This document shows positions 42,401 to 57,400 of a stretch of DNA of 64,000 nucleotides, in pieces. The notes under the pieces are model-generated. The model was not told where the DNA came from and did not search any database. It saw only the letters and a list, made by a program, of their open reading frames with translations. A program made the translations under genes and the position numbers. The first letter of the stretch is position 1. Each line of letters begins with the position of its first letter. The stretch covers positions 1,364,001-1,428,000 of the forward strand of contig JAZGTN010000061.1 in NCBI GenBank assembly GCA_037783415.1. Direction: 5' to 3'. Source of the stretch: Leptasterias polaris (taxonomy: Eukaryota; Echinodermata; Asteroidea; Forcipulatida; Asteriidae).

Positions 42401-45400
42401 ATGTGCCATGGGAATGTTCAAACCTTGTTGAATGCTGTGAACAAAACTTGTTCCTCAACGATGTATAACCATGGAGGTAGAATAACCAAGACCTTTTGTT
42501 TGTACCCAGAGTGTAGGAATATAAGTATTGACAGGTTTCCTGTAGGAACATGTGTAATGCAATAGAATGTGATCCTAACAAACGAAGCAAACACTCATTG
42601 TCTTTCATCCTACTGGGTGATAGCGCATAGTGTGTGAGGCATCCTTGATTTGATTATCAGTATTATTAGTACATGTATCTTTCTGGTAATAAAAGCAAGG
42701 ACCCTCAATTGTGTTCGAGTAAGGTACACTGTATGTAGGTATGTAGCTGTACAGTGTACATGGCGTTATAAAGTCTTACCCAGTTACTGCACCCTCCATA
42801 GATTGTGATACGGAGAGAAGGCCCATGTGTGCAATAACTGGGTGAGAGTTCATAATTCTATATGCAGCCACAGGCCTGCCATGACGACACTGCCCCTTGA
42901 AACTGTAACTCTGTAGGTCTTAAGATACCTGAGAAGAAGATAAAGAAAGTATTATAGAAATGTGTGCATTAATCCATATGACATTGCAGACAGTTGAATT
43001 GTATTCTTCATGCCACATTTTTAACCTTCTACTTATGTTCTTTTTAATCTTGTTGTATTTGACAGCCTTGTGTGTTGATAGTGACTTTCAGACGATCTGA
43101 TGATTCAGTCATTGTACATGGAACTAATCTATGTGCAGAATGGAAACCAGACTGTTCTGTACTTGCAGTTGGGGTGAGTTAACACAGGCCTCTTCTGTCC
43201 GGGGCCCAATTTCATAGAGCTGCTTAACAGTAATACACCTATCAATTGTATGACGCACTATAGGACCCCCGGGATGGTGCGTCAAGTTTGCGTCTTTACT
43301 CTCGGAAAAAGTGACCGTGGGTACGTCAAAGTCCAATGTGGTCAGTCAAAAAATCTTTGAGCGGTGCGGCGAGGTACGTCATGGTCCGTCGATGTCCATT
43401 TCAACATTTATTTTGTTTATTTAGTGGAGAGTAAAAATGCACCTACCCTCCCCGCCTGTGTAAAATGATGTTGGTATTATTTTGTTAACATTTATGTTGC
43501 TTGAGGGTCGGGAATTTACCGCCCGAAAGTCAGCGATCACCGCATGCCAGCTCAGACGGCCGTTTATTTTCCACACTGCACACAGCAAGCCTTTAGCCCA
43601 ATACATGTAATTCATGGTGCGGTGGTTTTGTCAACCTCGGCCCCGTGGTATATTATCTCTCTCACACGCACGATAGTGGGGGGCGATCGTCGAGTCATAG
43701 ATGGATACGAGGGTGTGTTATTTAGTCACATGTAATTCATGGCGCGGTGGTTTTGTCAACCTCTGCCCCGTGGTTAAGGGTGGACGATATGACGATCGTC
43801 GCTATTCGATATTGAAACAATATCAACAATGTCGATGATGGTTTTTTTAAATATCGAAATATCGCGATATTATATAAAATAGACGATATGGTTTTAAAGA
43901 AAACTTTATAATCACGCTTTTCCGTTCAAAGGGTTCCAATTTTTGTAGTTCATTCAATAATTTGGATGGCGACCAGGCCTGAATATTTGTAAACGCCAGG
44001 TTTTTTTTATGTAAATGCCGCAAAATCAGACTCAGTTGAATGAATTGGGGCTTTGAAATATATATCGAAGGAAACCGGTCCCATTGTGTACAAAATGTAC
44101 GTCTTCCCATCTAGCCATGGTTTTTTATTTTTATTCGTGGTATCGCCGAATGTGATGCACTGGCTGATTAGCCGATTTATGACGGCCGCTTTCCGATTGG
44201 CCGAAATTCACTAGATTGGCGTGAATAATTATGACGTCATACTTTTCACAGCGCTGCCATTCAATAGTATATATCACCTCGATCCCGCAGATGTGCTTGC
44301 TCCTAACTTAGTAAACTTTATAGTAAGTGGGTGAAGGAAGGGCGTGTAGCCGTGGGAGCGAAATAGCGAGGGAAATTCCCTTGATGAGAAATCGCTGCAT
44401 GGTCGGGAAACGTCGGGAGAACGTTTCTACATAACACGCACATGTACGTGATCGGAATAAACGTCGAGGCACCAGCTTTTAGAGAGCGCAACGTTCAATC
44501 GTCGAGGTAAAACCATGAATTAATTGTATCGGAGCCAGTTATATAAAAAGCACATAAAAATGTAAGACGTTTTGTTTTCATGGAATATGGATATTAAATT
44601 CAGTGATTTTTTTCTCAGCGGTTTATCCATACAGTCATGTCTTGTTTCTATTGCTCATGTCGTCCCTGCGTGCGGTAAAACCGTTTTTCCGTGTTCAAAA
44701 TTGTTTTCACGATATATCGACATATCGGCCATAGTAAGTGGGTGAAGGAAGGGCGTGTAGCCGTGGGAGCGAAATAGCGAGGGAAATTCCCTTGATGAGA
44801 AATCGCTGCGTGGTCGGGAAACGTCGGGAGAACGTTTCTACATAACACGCACATGTACGTGATCGGAATAAACGTCGAGGCACCAGCTTTTAGAGAGCGC
44901 AACGTTCAATCGTCGAGGTAAAACCATGAATTAATTGTATCGGAGCCAGTTATATAAAAAGCACATAAAAATGTAAGACGTTTTGTTTTCATGGAATATG
45001 GATATTAAATTCAGTGATTTTTTTCTCAGCGGTTTATCCATACAGTCATGTCTTGTTTGTTATTCTATTGCTCATGTCGTCCCTGCGTGCGGTAAAACCG
45101 TTTTTCCGTGTTCAAAATTGTTTTCACGATATATCGACATATCGGCCATATTAACCCGTCCAGGCGCCGTGGTATATTATATCTCTCACACGCACGATAC
45201 TTGGGGTCGATCGTCGAGTCATGGATGGATACGAGGATGCGTTATTTAGTAGACAGGTTCCCTCTCTATTATTTCGTGTGTTTGATAGTGCGTTGGGAAC
45301 CGCACTTCTCGAAGATCAAGTAGTACATTCTCGCCTCGTGCATATACACTTGCCATGTATTTTCAGCATGTGTGCCGGGAAACTCATACGTAAAAGGTTG

Positions 45401-48400
45401 AAATACTTGGTATTCACTGCACGTGCATCGTTTGCAAGCGATTATGTGCGTCGATTTGTCCGTCCGTGGTGCGTTGCTATCCGCGAAAGGTGAGTCAAAA
45501 AATCGTTCGGAAGACCGTCCAAATTTGCAACAAGTGTGTCAATTTTTGGACCCAGGGTGGGTCTTTGGACACGCAAATCCGTCCCCACATATGGACAGTG
45601 ACGCACCATCCCCGGGGGTCCTATAGTGCGTCATACAATTGATAGGTGTATAAGCAAATTATCGTACTAACTGTAGCAGAAAAATTTGCTTAAGCATAAG
45701 CGTATTTCACAGGTTAGCAAGAAAACAAGGCGGCCATCTTCCGCGTTCACAATAGTTTTGCATTGTTACGTCATTCATTTTCGTGCAGTCTGCACCGGAA
45801 GGTTAGCATGCCTTTTTGTGTGCTTACGGTTAGCAGCGCTATGAAATAGAAACTGGTACGTAAGCACAGAATCAGCCGTTAAGCAGCTCTTCGAAATTGG
45901 GCCCTGGGCTCACTTTTATAATGCTGCTAATGGGAGTTGAAGCATTGTACAATGGAAATGGGATTAGAAGGTTCCCAAACATACAGTGTATTATATACCA
46001 GTTTTCACTCTTGCCATTACATTGAGTGCACATATAATGGAAATGGGATTAGAAGGTTCCCAAACATACAGTGTATTATATACCAGTTTTCACTCTTGCC
46101 ATTACATTGAGTGCACATATAATGGAAATGGGATTAGAAGGTTCCCAAACATACAGTGTATTATATACCAGTTTTCACTCTTGCCATTACATTGAGTGCA
46201 CATATAATGGAAATGGGATTAGAAGGTTCCCAAACATACAGTGTATTATATACCAGTTTTCACTCTTGCCATTACATTGAGTGCACATATAATGGAAATG
46301 GGATTAGAAGGTTCCCAAACATACAGTGTATTATATACCAGTTTTCACTCTTGCCATTACATTGAGTGCACATATAATGGAAATGGGATTAGAAGGTTCC
46401 CAAACATACAGTGTATTATATACCAGTTTTCACTCTTGCCATTACATTGAGTGCACATATAATGGAAATGGGATTAGAAGGTTCCCAAACATACAGTGTA
46501 TTATATACCAGTTTTCACTCTTGCCATTACATTGAGTGCACATATAATGGAAATGGGATTAGAAGGTTCCCAAACATACAGTGTATTATATACCAGTTTT
46601 CACTCTTGCCATTACATTGAGTGCACATATAATGGAAATGGGATTAGAAGGTTCCCAAACATACAGTGTATTATATACCAGTTTTCACTCTTGCCATTAC
46701 ATTGAGTGCACATATAATGGAAATGGGATTAGAAGGTTCCCAAACATACAGTGTATTATATACCAGTTTTCACTCTTGCCATTACATTGAGTGCACATAT
46801 AATGGAAATGGGATTAGAAGGTTCCCAAACATACAGTGTATTATATACCAGTTTTCACTCTTGCCATTACATTGAGTGCACATATAATGGAAATGGGATT
46901 AGAAGGTTCCCAAACATACAGTGTATTATATACCAGTTTTCACTCTTGCCATTACATTGAGTGCACATATAATGGAAATGGGATTAGAAGGTTCCCAAAC
47001 ATACAGTGTATTATATACCAGTTTTCACTCTTGCCATTACATTGAGTGCACATATAATGGAAATGGGATTAGAAGGTTCCCAAACATACAGTGTATTATA
47101 TACCAGTTTTCACTCTTGCCATTACATTGAGTGCACATATAATGGAAATGGGATTAGAAGGTTCCCAAACATACAGTGTATTATATACCAGTTTTCACTC
47201 TTGCCATTACATTGAGTGCACATATAATGGAAATGGGATTAGAAGGTTCCCAAACATACAGTGTATTATATACCAGTTTTCACTCTTGCCATTACATTGA
47301 GTGCACATATAATGGAAATGGGATTAGAAGGTTCCCAAACATACAGTGTATTATATACCAGTTTTCACTCTTGCCATTACATTGAGTGCACATATAATGG
47401 AAATGGGATTAGAAGGTTCCCAAACATACAGTGTATTATATACCAGTTTTCACTCTTGCCATTACATTGAGTGCACATATAATGGAAATGGGATTAGAAG
47501 GTTCCCAAACATACAGTGTATTATATACCAGTTTTCACTCTTGCCATTACATTGAGTGCACATATAATGGAAATGGGATTAGAAGGTTCCCAAACATACA
47601 GTGTATTATATACCAGTTTTCACTCTTGCCATTACATTGAGTGCACATATAATGGAAATGGGATTAGAAGGTTCCCAAACATACAGTGTATTATATACCA
47701 GTTTTCACTCTTGCCATTACATTGAGTGCACATATAATGGAAATGGGATTAGAAGGTTCCCAAACATACAGTGTATTATATACCAGTTTTCACTCTTGCC
47801 ATTACATTGAGTGCACATATAATGGAAATGGGATTAGAAGGTTCCCAAACATACAGTGTATTATATACCAGTTTTCACTCTTGCCATTACATTGAGTGCA
47901 CATATAATGGAAATGGGATTAGAAGGTTCCCAAACATACAGTGTATTATATACCAGTTTTCACTCTTGCCATTACATTGAGTGCACATATAATGGAAATG
48001 GGATTAGAAGGTTCCCAAACATACAGTGTATTATATACCAGTTTTCACTCTTGCCATTACATTGAGTGCACATATAATGGAAATGGGATTAGAAGGTTCC
48101 CAAACATACAGTGTATTATATACCAGTTTTCACTCTTGCCATTACATTGAGTGCACATATAATGGAAATGGGATTAGAAGGTTCCCAAACATACAGTGTA
48201 TTATATACCAGTTTTCACTCTTGCCATTACATTGAGTGCACATATAATGGAAATGGGATTAGAAGGTTCCCAAACATACAGTGTATTATATACCAGTTTT
48301 CACTCTTGCCATTACATTGAGTGCACATATAATGGAAATGGGATTACAAGGTTCCCAAACATACAGTGTATTATATACCAGTTTTCACTCTTGCCATTAC

Positions 48401-51400
48401 ATTGAGTGCACATATAATGGAAATGGGATTAGAAGGTTCCCAAACATACAGTGTATTATATACCAGTTTTCACTCTTGCCATTACATTGAGTGCACATAG
48501 AATGGAAATGGGATTAGAAGGTTCCCAAACATAGTGTATTATATACCAGTTTTCACTCTTGCCATTACATTGAGTGCACATATAATGGAAATGGGATTAG
48601 AAGGTTCCCAAACATACAGTGTATTATATACCAGTTTTCACTCTTGCCATTACATTGAGTGCACATATAATGGAAATGGGATTAGAAGGTTCCCAAACAT
48701 ACAGTGTATTATATACCAGTTTTCACTCTTGCCATTACATTGAGTGCACATATAATGGAAATGGGATTACAAGGTTCCCAAACATACAGTGTATTATATA
48801 CCAGTTTTCACTCTTGCCATTACATTGAGTGCACATATAATGGAAATGGGATTAGAAGGTTCCCAAACATACAGTGTATTATATACCAGTTTTCACTCTT
48901 GCCATTACATTGAGTGCACATATAATGGAAATGGGATTACAAGGTTCCCAAACATACAGTGTATTATATACCAGTTTTCACTCTTGCCATTACATTGAGT
49001 GCACATATAATGGAAATGGGATTAGAAGGTTCCCAAACATACAGTGTATTATATACCAGTTTTCACTCTTGCCATTACATTGAGTGCACATATAATGGAA
49101 ATGGGATTACAAGGTTCCCAAACATACAGTGTATTATATACCAGTTTTCACTCTTGCCATTACATTGAGTGCACATATAATGGAAATGGGATTAGAAGGT
49201 TCCCAAACATACAGTGTATTATATACCAGTTTTCACTCTTGCCATTACATTGAGTGCACATATAATGGAAATGGGATTAGAAGGTTCCCAAACATACAGT
49301 GTATTATATACCAGTTTTCACTCTTGCCATTACATTGAGTGCACATATAATGGAAATGGGATTACAAGGTTCCCAAACATACAGTGTATTATATACCAGT
49401 TTTCACTCTTGCCATTACATTGAGTGCACATATAATGGAAATGGGATTACAAGGTTCCCAAACATACAGTGTATTATATACCAGTTTTCACTCTTGCCAT
49501 TACATTGAGTGCACATATAATGGAAATGGGATTAGAAGGTTCCCAAACATACAGTGTATTATATACCAGTTTTCACTCTTGCCATTACATTGAGTGCACA
49601 TATAATGGAAATGGGATTAGAAGGTTCCCAAACATACAGTGTATTATATACCAGTTTTCACTCTTGCCATTACATTGAGTGCACATATAATGGAAATGGG
49701 ATTAGAAGGTTCCCAAACATACAGTGTATTATATACCAGTTTTCACTCTTGCCATTACATTGAGTGCACATATAATGGTTCTTGCCATTACATTGAGTGC
49801 ACATATAATGGTTCTTGCCATTACATTGAGTGCACATATAATGGTTCTTGCCATTACATTGAGTGCACATAGAATGGTTCTTGCCATTACATTGAGTGCA
49901 CATATAATGGTTCTTGCCATTACATTGAGTGCACATAGAATGGTTCTTGCCATTACATTGAGTGCACATATAATGGTTCTTGCCATTACATTGAGTGCAC
50001 ATATAATGGTTCTTGCCATTACATTGAGTGCACATATAATGGTTCTTGCCATTACATTGAGTGCACATAGAATGGTTCTTGCCATTACATTGAGTGCACA
50101 TATAATGGTTCTTGCCATTACATTGAGTGCACATATAATGGTTCTTGCCATTACATTGAGTGCACATAGAATGGTTCTTGCCATTACATTGAGTGCACAT
50201 ATAATGGTTCTTGCCATTACATTGAGTGCACATATAATGGTTCTTGCCATTACATTGAGTGCACATATAATGGTTCTTGCCATTACATTGAGTGCACATA
50301 GAATGGTTCTTGCCATTACATTGAGTGCACATATAATGGTTCTTGCCATTACATTGAGTGCACATAGAATGGTTCTTGCCATTACATTGAGTGCACATAG
50401 AATGGTTCTTGCCATTACATTGAGTGCACATATAATGGTTCTTGCCATTACATTGAGTGCACATAGAATGGTTCTTGCCATTACATTGAGTGCACATAGA
50501 ATGGTTCTTGCCATTACATTGAGTGCACATATAATGGTTCTTGCCATTACATTGAGTGCACATATAATGGTTCTTGCCATTACATTGAGTGCACATAGAA
50601 TGGTTCTTGCCATTACATTGAGTGCACATAGAATGGTTCTTGCCATTACATTGAGTGCACATATAATGGTTCTTGCCATTACATTGAGTGCACATAGAAT
50701 GGTTCTTGCCATTACATTGAGTGCACATATAATGGTTCTTGCCATTACATTGAGTGCACATAGAATGGTTCTTGCCATTACATTGAGTGCACATATAATG
50801 GTTCTTGCCATTACATTGAGTGCACATATAATGGAAATGGGATTACAAGGTTCCCAAACATACAGTGTATTATATACCAGTTTTCACTCTTGCCATTACA
50901 TTGAGTGCACATATAATGGTTCTTGCCATTACATTGAGTGCACATAGAATGGTTCTTGCCATTACATTGAGTGCACATAGAATGGTTCTTGCCATTACAT
51001 TGAGTGCACATATAATGGTTCTTGCCATTACATTGAGTGCACATATAATGGTTCTTGCCATTACATTGAGTGCACATAGAATGGTTCTTGCCATTACATT
51101 GAGTGCACATAGAATGGTTCTTGCCATTACATTGAGTGCACATATAATGGTTCTTGCCATTACATTGAGTGCACATAGAATGGTTCTTGCCATTACATTG
51201 AGTGCACATAGAATGGTTCTTGCCATTACATTGAGTGCACATAGAATGGTTCTTGCCATTACATTGAGTGCACATATAATGGTTCTTGCCATTACATTGA
51301 GTGCACATATAATGGAAATGGGATTACAAGGTTCCCAAACATACAGTGTATTATATACCAGTTTTCACTCTTGCCATTACATTGAGTGCACATATAATGG

Positions 51401-54400
51401 TTCTTGCCATTACATTGAGTGCACATAGAATGGTTCTTGCCATTACATTGAGTGCACATAGAATGGTTCTTGCCATTACATTGAGTGCACATATAATGGT
51501 TCTTGCCATTACATTGAGTGCACATAGAATGGTTCTTGCCATTACATTGAGTGCACATAGAATGGTTCTTGCCATTACATTGAGTGCACATATAATGGTT
51601 CTTGCCATTACATTGAGTGCACATATAATGGAAATGGGATTACAAGGTTCCCAAACATACAGTGTATTATATACCAGTTTTCACTCTTGCCATTACATTG
51701 AGTGCACATATAATGGTTCTTGCCATTACATTGAGTGCACATAGAATGGTTCTTGCCATTACATTGAGTGCACATAGAATGGTTCTTGCCATTACATTGA
51801 GTGCACATATAATGGTTCTTGCCATTACATTGAGTGCACATAGAATGGTTCTTGCCATTACATTGAGTGCACATAGAATGGTTCTTGCCATTACATTGAG
51901 TGCACATATAATGGTTCTTGCCATTACATTGAGTGCACATATAATGGTTCTTGCCATTACATTGAGTGCACATATAATGGTTCTTGCCATTACATTGAGT
52001 GCACATAGAATGGTTCTTGCCATTACATTGAGTGCACATAGAATGGTTCTTGCCATTACATTGAGTGCACATAGAATGGTTGATGTTTACAGAGTTCATT
52101 TATGTCCCCAATACATTGTACATGTTATCCTTCCAGTTATTTTTTACATGAATTTCAAGGAAAACATAAACACACATGAATAGTAAACATGCATTTGAAA
52201 CACCAACAGGTAATTGCAACTTGTCTGTGGTACTGGGTCACATACCAGGGGCATGTGTACACATGCTTACCATGTTATACAAACAGTAACAAACTGATGT
52301 GGATTTTCACTCAATTTTTTTTTCCTTTGTACTCAACAATTTTTAGGGGTATTTGAGATGGAAAATATTTCTTTATTCTTGAAGAATTTTGTCTAAATCT
52401 AGACAATTTTAAGCATGATGGGTAGTTCCTCTCCCCCCAAACCCCCCCCCCCCCACCTCCCCCCCCCAAAAAAAAACCCCAAACAAACCTATAACCAAAA
52501 AAGCACCCCTCCCCCCTAAAAAAATAAAAAAAATAAAGTAGTGGGCCTACATTTTGTGTATTTCCTAAATTTGAAATCCTTCGCCAAACTCTAACACCAT
52601 TTAAAAAATAGCCAAAAGGCTAGTAATGGGTATGGATAAAACCAAGTCGGTTTGTGTGTGTGTATGAACAAAGGAGTAAACAAAAAACTGGTACATAATC
52701 TAACACTGGTACAGATAGTTTTATGCTTATTTAGTATAATGAGTAATTTCAATCTTTATTAAAACAACCATTAAACCCAACTGGTTGTTCCATAATGCAT
52801 TTGAATTCCATCAGACCATCCTACAATCCAATTGGCATTTAATAAAAGTACAGCAGTTTCTGTAATAAAGCATACTCTGCACTTTAAATGTGTAAATTGA
52901 AAATCACAAGCGGAAAGTCCATCTGGGAGGATCACTCCCCCTACCCAAACCTACATGTACCAATCAATGGCTTAGATACAATATGTTTATAAATACAGAT
53001 ATTCAAAGTGTATAAAAGGAATTGGTTTGCGGTAATATCATGTGAAATATCTCTTTATGTACATACAGTATATGTGGTTGTGAGAAGAACCAATACATGT
53101 ACAATTCCGATAGAAAATAGAACACAGTTGTGTGCCAGTACATATAGTACATTTAACTTCATAATGCTTTTGACATTCATGAACCCAACATGGAATAAGA
53201 CTCCAATGTCCTCAAGGGGGATGGAAACAACATGGAGGTACATTTTGTATTTGGTTCACTGACCTCCCTCCAAAGTGCACTCATTTGTTTCACATACAGA
53301 TCTATGACACAGTGTGTCAGTTGAAATTTGACACTAGGAAGCAGAAGAATTTTAGAATGTTTTGTTTATCAAGTGTGTAAACATTAAAATGCTGATCTTG
53401 TCAATTCAGTGTTAATATAAACTTGTGTAAAATTCTCCACAGTATATTGTAGATTTAATTTATGTGCATTTTATTCGGTATGAAGAACCTTTAATTTCCT
53501 CAGCTATTATTCTTAGGATTGTAATTTGTCAGAATTTTGTCAGAATTTAGCTTTAAAATTGTTCAAAGATTTGAAATAGGCCCTAACCCTCAAGGGAGAA
53601 AAGGAAATAGACACATAGCTCCATTACATGTATGTCCAAACATGTAGTTTTCCCATTTGTGGTGGTGTAAAGAATCTTGCCTATCCTTAGAAATAAACAA
53701 ACATGAGTATAAGACTTTGTGTATTTTGGTACTCTGGAATTCTGTATCAAGTCCATCATAGCAATACATAACAACAGTATTGTTTTTTTGGTTTCCTTTA
53801 CAGACCTCAGGGGGTCATTTGTTGTTATTCAAGGTGCAACAGGAAGCCACTCATCACCTCTTTGCAACTAAACAGTCCCGGTAAGTCAGTAGGTGTTACT
53901 AATGACTGTGATAATAGCCAAGTTAGGTTGGTAGATATAATAATGGTAGCACTTAATGACTAACCTATTGCAATAACCTTCACAAGGACTTCATCAGATG
54001 CAATAAAGGCGAGTATCAGTTCATTCGTTCAGATTCTTGACCTTGCCATGGAGCTCTGGAAGGCTGATTCAAATGGGAATCTTCCTTAAACCAATTGAAG
54101 ACAATGTGTTCACTGGGGGCAAACCTACAGAGGAAAAGTTGGTGTCTTTTAAACAGATGGTTAACTAGACATGGCGGACCAGAAATAATATGTTTCGTTT
54201 GTAACTGGAGGTTATGGTGCTCTACCTGAATTCAAACAGAACGCAGTGCAGTGGCTGCATTCACTGGACTAAAGCCCGTTTCACACGAGCTTTCTAAACC
54301 ATGCTCGTTGGGAACGAAATCGCATCGGTGTCATGAAATCGCAAATTTGCGTCGTGTGAAAGGAATCCGTGTGATGAAATTACCTGGGACCCGCGTTATA

Positions 54401-57400
54401 AACAACCGGGATCAAGACCTCCTCCAAAAATCGCATCCCTGTTTAGAATCGCCAAGATCGGTCGTGTGAAACGACGCACGTTTATGATACCAAGGTCCCA
54501 TGCGATCACCACGCACGCGCAGCGGGAGAAATGTCGTTTGCTTGTTCGAGTATTCCTTCCTCCGTTAAAATGGCGTCGGTGGAAGAAATGTTCGACTCGC
54601 AAATTATGTTAGTTACCTTTTTTTTTTGATTTGGCATTTCCACTTTCCATCTCTGACAAAACACTTTCCGCTACATTCATCTTCGGAGTTCGTCAGGAAA
54701 CTGAGAATTCGCACGAAAAAGCAGAAATGTCGCGCCGAGAAAACGATCGATGGTGCCCTACACGCATTTACGTAACATTAAACGGGACATCGACAGAGAA
54801 CCAGCGAACTAATAAATAACCAATGATGACCTTTGACCCAATACGTAGCGAACTCACGAAAATGAGGGACGCGAAGTGTCATCGTGTGAATGTTTGTCAT
54901 GATATCGCACGCAACCTTTGGGACAGACAACTGGCGCCCAAAACGATGGACGTAAGTTTCCGATTCTCGTGTGAAAAGGGCTTTAGATATTTAGTTAGAC
55001 AGGCATAATCAGGCTAGGAATTACACGGAGGTCATGGAGGTCATGGCCTGTTGCCCTGGTCTTGGCTTTGGTGCCCCCTCAAAAGTTTCCCATAGACTTT
55101 AAGATTTTCCATTGAAGTGCCCTTTGCAAAATGAAAAGGTCCTTGCCCTCTCAAAGGTAAAATACCAGGCCTGATATATGCAAGAAGAAGAAGAATCTTG
55201 AAAATTTTTCCAAACTTGTTGAAACCTAAACATGTAGCCTTCAGCAGCCATAAATCTAACTGTTTATTTTGTTGAACTACAATTACAGCTCGGTGCATTA
55301 CCGATGTGATACTACTGAAGCAGACACTAATACAGTGCCAATGTTGAAGATTGATTATGCCTACACAATGCAAATCACTGGTGGAATTAACAGGTATGCC
55401 AATTATTATATAGTATAGGTGTATACAATCAGATGAATATATTGCGGTATAACCAGGCAGAAATTAATGATTGATGAGTACTAGGACTTTGTGTTGTATA
55501 AAATAAATGGAAATAAGGCCACATGGCTAAAGTCAGCCTGTGACAAAAAAGATCGTTTAAAGAATGTAAGTTTTTTGCTGAGTTTGCAGTATGTTGTAAT
55601 TTGTTGTTATTTTATTTAAAAAACCCTTTTGGGGGGGGGGGGGGAATGCCTAAAAATGTCTTCCTTTTTATAAATGTGGTTCTAGGGGATGATTTCTTTT
55701 GATGATTTAAACTTTAAAAAGACTGTTTATTTGTCAGATTTTAATTTGTTTCCATCAATTTGTTAATTTCTGTTCAAATCAGTTGAAAAACCAAGCAGTA
55801 TTACTATTAAAAAAATATATATAACAAAAAAACATACACTCGTATCAATAAAATGTGATAATTTTTTTTAAAGTAATACAAATGATTTATTAAGTAATTT
55901 CTGATTAATCCGTTTCACTCTAAAGCAAAGTACTAAAATGAGAACAAGTATAAATTGAAACAGTTCACAGTATGTACATGTACATAGGTGGCTGATGATT
56001 TGAAGGTGAGATTTCCAAGCTGTCTGTGGATTGGAAGCTGAGTGTTAGTCTCATCTAATCTGAAGTCTTGAAGCAGTTTAATACTTGACTTCAATGATGT
56101 TATCTTTTCTCTAATGTCTCCCACAGTCTATGTTGTCTTAAGGATGACCTTTTGGTTGCTACTGGCAACGGTTTATTGATGAGAGTAGGATGGGACGGTA
56201 GCGCACGTCACATGATGGATATTTCAATCAGAGCAATTCCATTCTCAATAGATCTTCAGCAGTCAAGAGGTAGGTAACATCCATCAATTGATGAAACTGA
56301 GGGGTGTAGGCCAGGGCCCTAAGGAGCTACATATATTAATCAATGCTGGTTATCTTATCAATCTAGGTTTTTATCTTGGCAATGTGAACACTATGGAATG
56401 TGTGACAAGCTGGACTTTTGCTCTAACATTTTAAGCATGACTTTTTTTATGCGTGTTTTGTGCATTTAAGAATACTTGGTTCTGCTTACCACTGCGCATA
56501 GAATTACTCTTCTAAGGTTGTCATAAGTGCAACATTCTGTGGTAGACAGTACCGTCAAATTGGGTTCAGTTTGTGTACATGAACAAAAACTGAATTGGCA
56601 TTGCTACATTGTACATGTAAACTTATTTCATATTTGATAATTACATACATATATTTCTTAAGATACTTAACTTCTCTATGCTACATGTATTAGCCCAATT
56701 CACCTGAAGTCTTCACTTTCGATAAATCTTGGTTGTGCAATTTTGTCACTGTCTAGGGCATATTTTAGGCAGAATGCGCAGAGTAAAGTGTACACTATAT
56801 CTTGTGCATTTTTATTCCTAAAGTGGCAGACCTTCGGCAGGCAGTAGTTATGTGGGACATAAGTGCATTTGGTGTATAAGCTTGTTTCATATTTATTCAC
56901 ACTTCTCAAAATGTAAAACACTTCAGTCAGAGTAAGTTATTCAAGATTTGGGTTCAATACTATTTCATACAAGTGGATCAGTTTTATCAGCATAGCGTAC
57001 AACCACAGCGTACATTCTTCATCATGCACATTTCTTAGCCAACAGGTTGCCATGGTAATCCACTTGTGTAAATAGTTCTAAGTGCATATTACATGTTGGC
57101 TGGAATGTCACTAATGGGTTTTATGTCAATCACATCTCCTCGCTTTATGGTCATATCTTAAAGAGTTGAACAAGATTGAAAGGAGAGCTTCTTCTACACA
57201 TAACCTAATGACTGTAGTGTTAAAGGTATCCAGTTACTGTGTTAAATAATGAAGACCCTCTAGTTTTAAGATAATTACATCAAGAACATGAAAATGATAC
57301 AACCTTTGATTTTCTATCAAATTGACTTAGTGTAAGCATGGAGGAAAGGCAATACGGTGTAAGGCAATACGATCAATCGACAATACAGTGACTTTACCTC

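Larger units (their letters stand above)
29023..43065 (+). other. RIC1 intron 1 (14.0 kb)
   Basis: Begins GTAAGT and ends TTTGACAG. It holds a 1.9-kb TIR element, a LINE, a 2.3-kb TIR element with a nested TTAA element, GAGACC-rich sequence and short dispersed repeats, listed separately. The remainder (29023-29950, 31810-34150, 36471-37055, 39365-40470, 40906-43065) shows nothing recognisable beyond microsatellites and AT-rich DNA. Confidence 0.85.
43202..45904. mobile_element. GGGCCC-type MITE, copy 2, split by a nested element
   Basis: The left end GGGCCCAATTTCATAGAGCT (43202 on) is inverted at 45884-45904 (AGCTCTTCGAAATTGGGCCC). Removing the inserted element at 43234-45650 leaves a MITE of about 285 bp with the usual GCTTAAGCA/TTAGCA interior. 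Confidence 0.8.
43174..53803 (+). other. RIC1 intron 2 (10.6 kb)
   Basis: Begins GTGAGT and ends TTTCCTTTACAG. It contains a GGGCCC MITE interrupted by a 2.4-kb TIR element and then about 6.1 kb of minisatellite. The last part (52090-53803) has C-rich and A-rich low-complexity DNA near 52435-52530 and nothing else recognisable. Confidence 0.9.

Noticed and set aside
43847..44110. Minus-strand 87-codon frame inside the nested TIR element, considered as a transposase remnant
   Set aside because: No catalytic or DNA-binding motif is visible, and the frame runs into a CGATAT-rich low-complexity patch. I could not support a family.
45986..49872. Dozens of identical 69-codon frames (MYYIPVFTLAITLSAH...)
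   Set aside because: They are the same frame repeated by the 85-bp minisatellite.
45951..52079. Possible CRISPR-like array
   Set aside because: Direct repeats abut with no unique spacers, the DNA is animal, and no cas-like genes exist. The same holds for the arrays at 10.9, 14.2, 17.4 and 63.0 kb.
49670..52099. Minus-strand frames reading MCTQCNGKNH repeats, resembling a CxxC zinc-binding protein, and plus-strand MVLAITLSAH repeats
   Set aside because: The 33-bp unit is a multiple of three and stop-free on both strands. The opposite strand and other frames are equally open, there is no splice or start context, and the array lies in a RIC1 intron.
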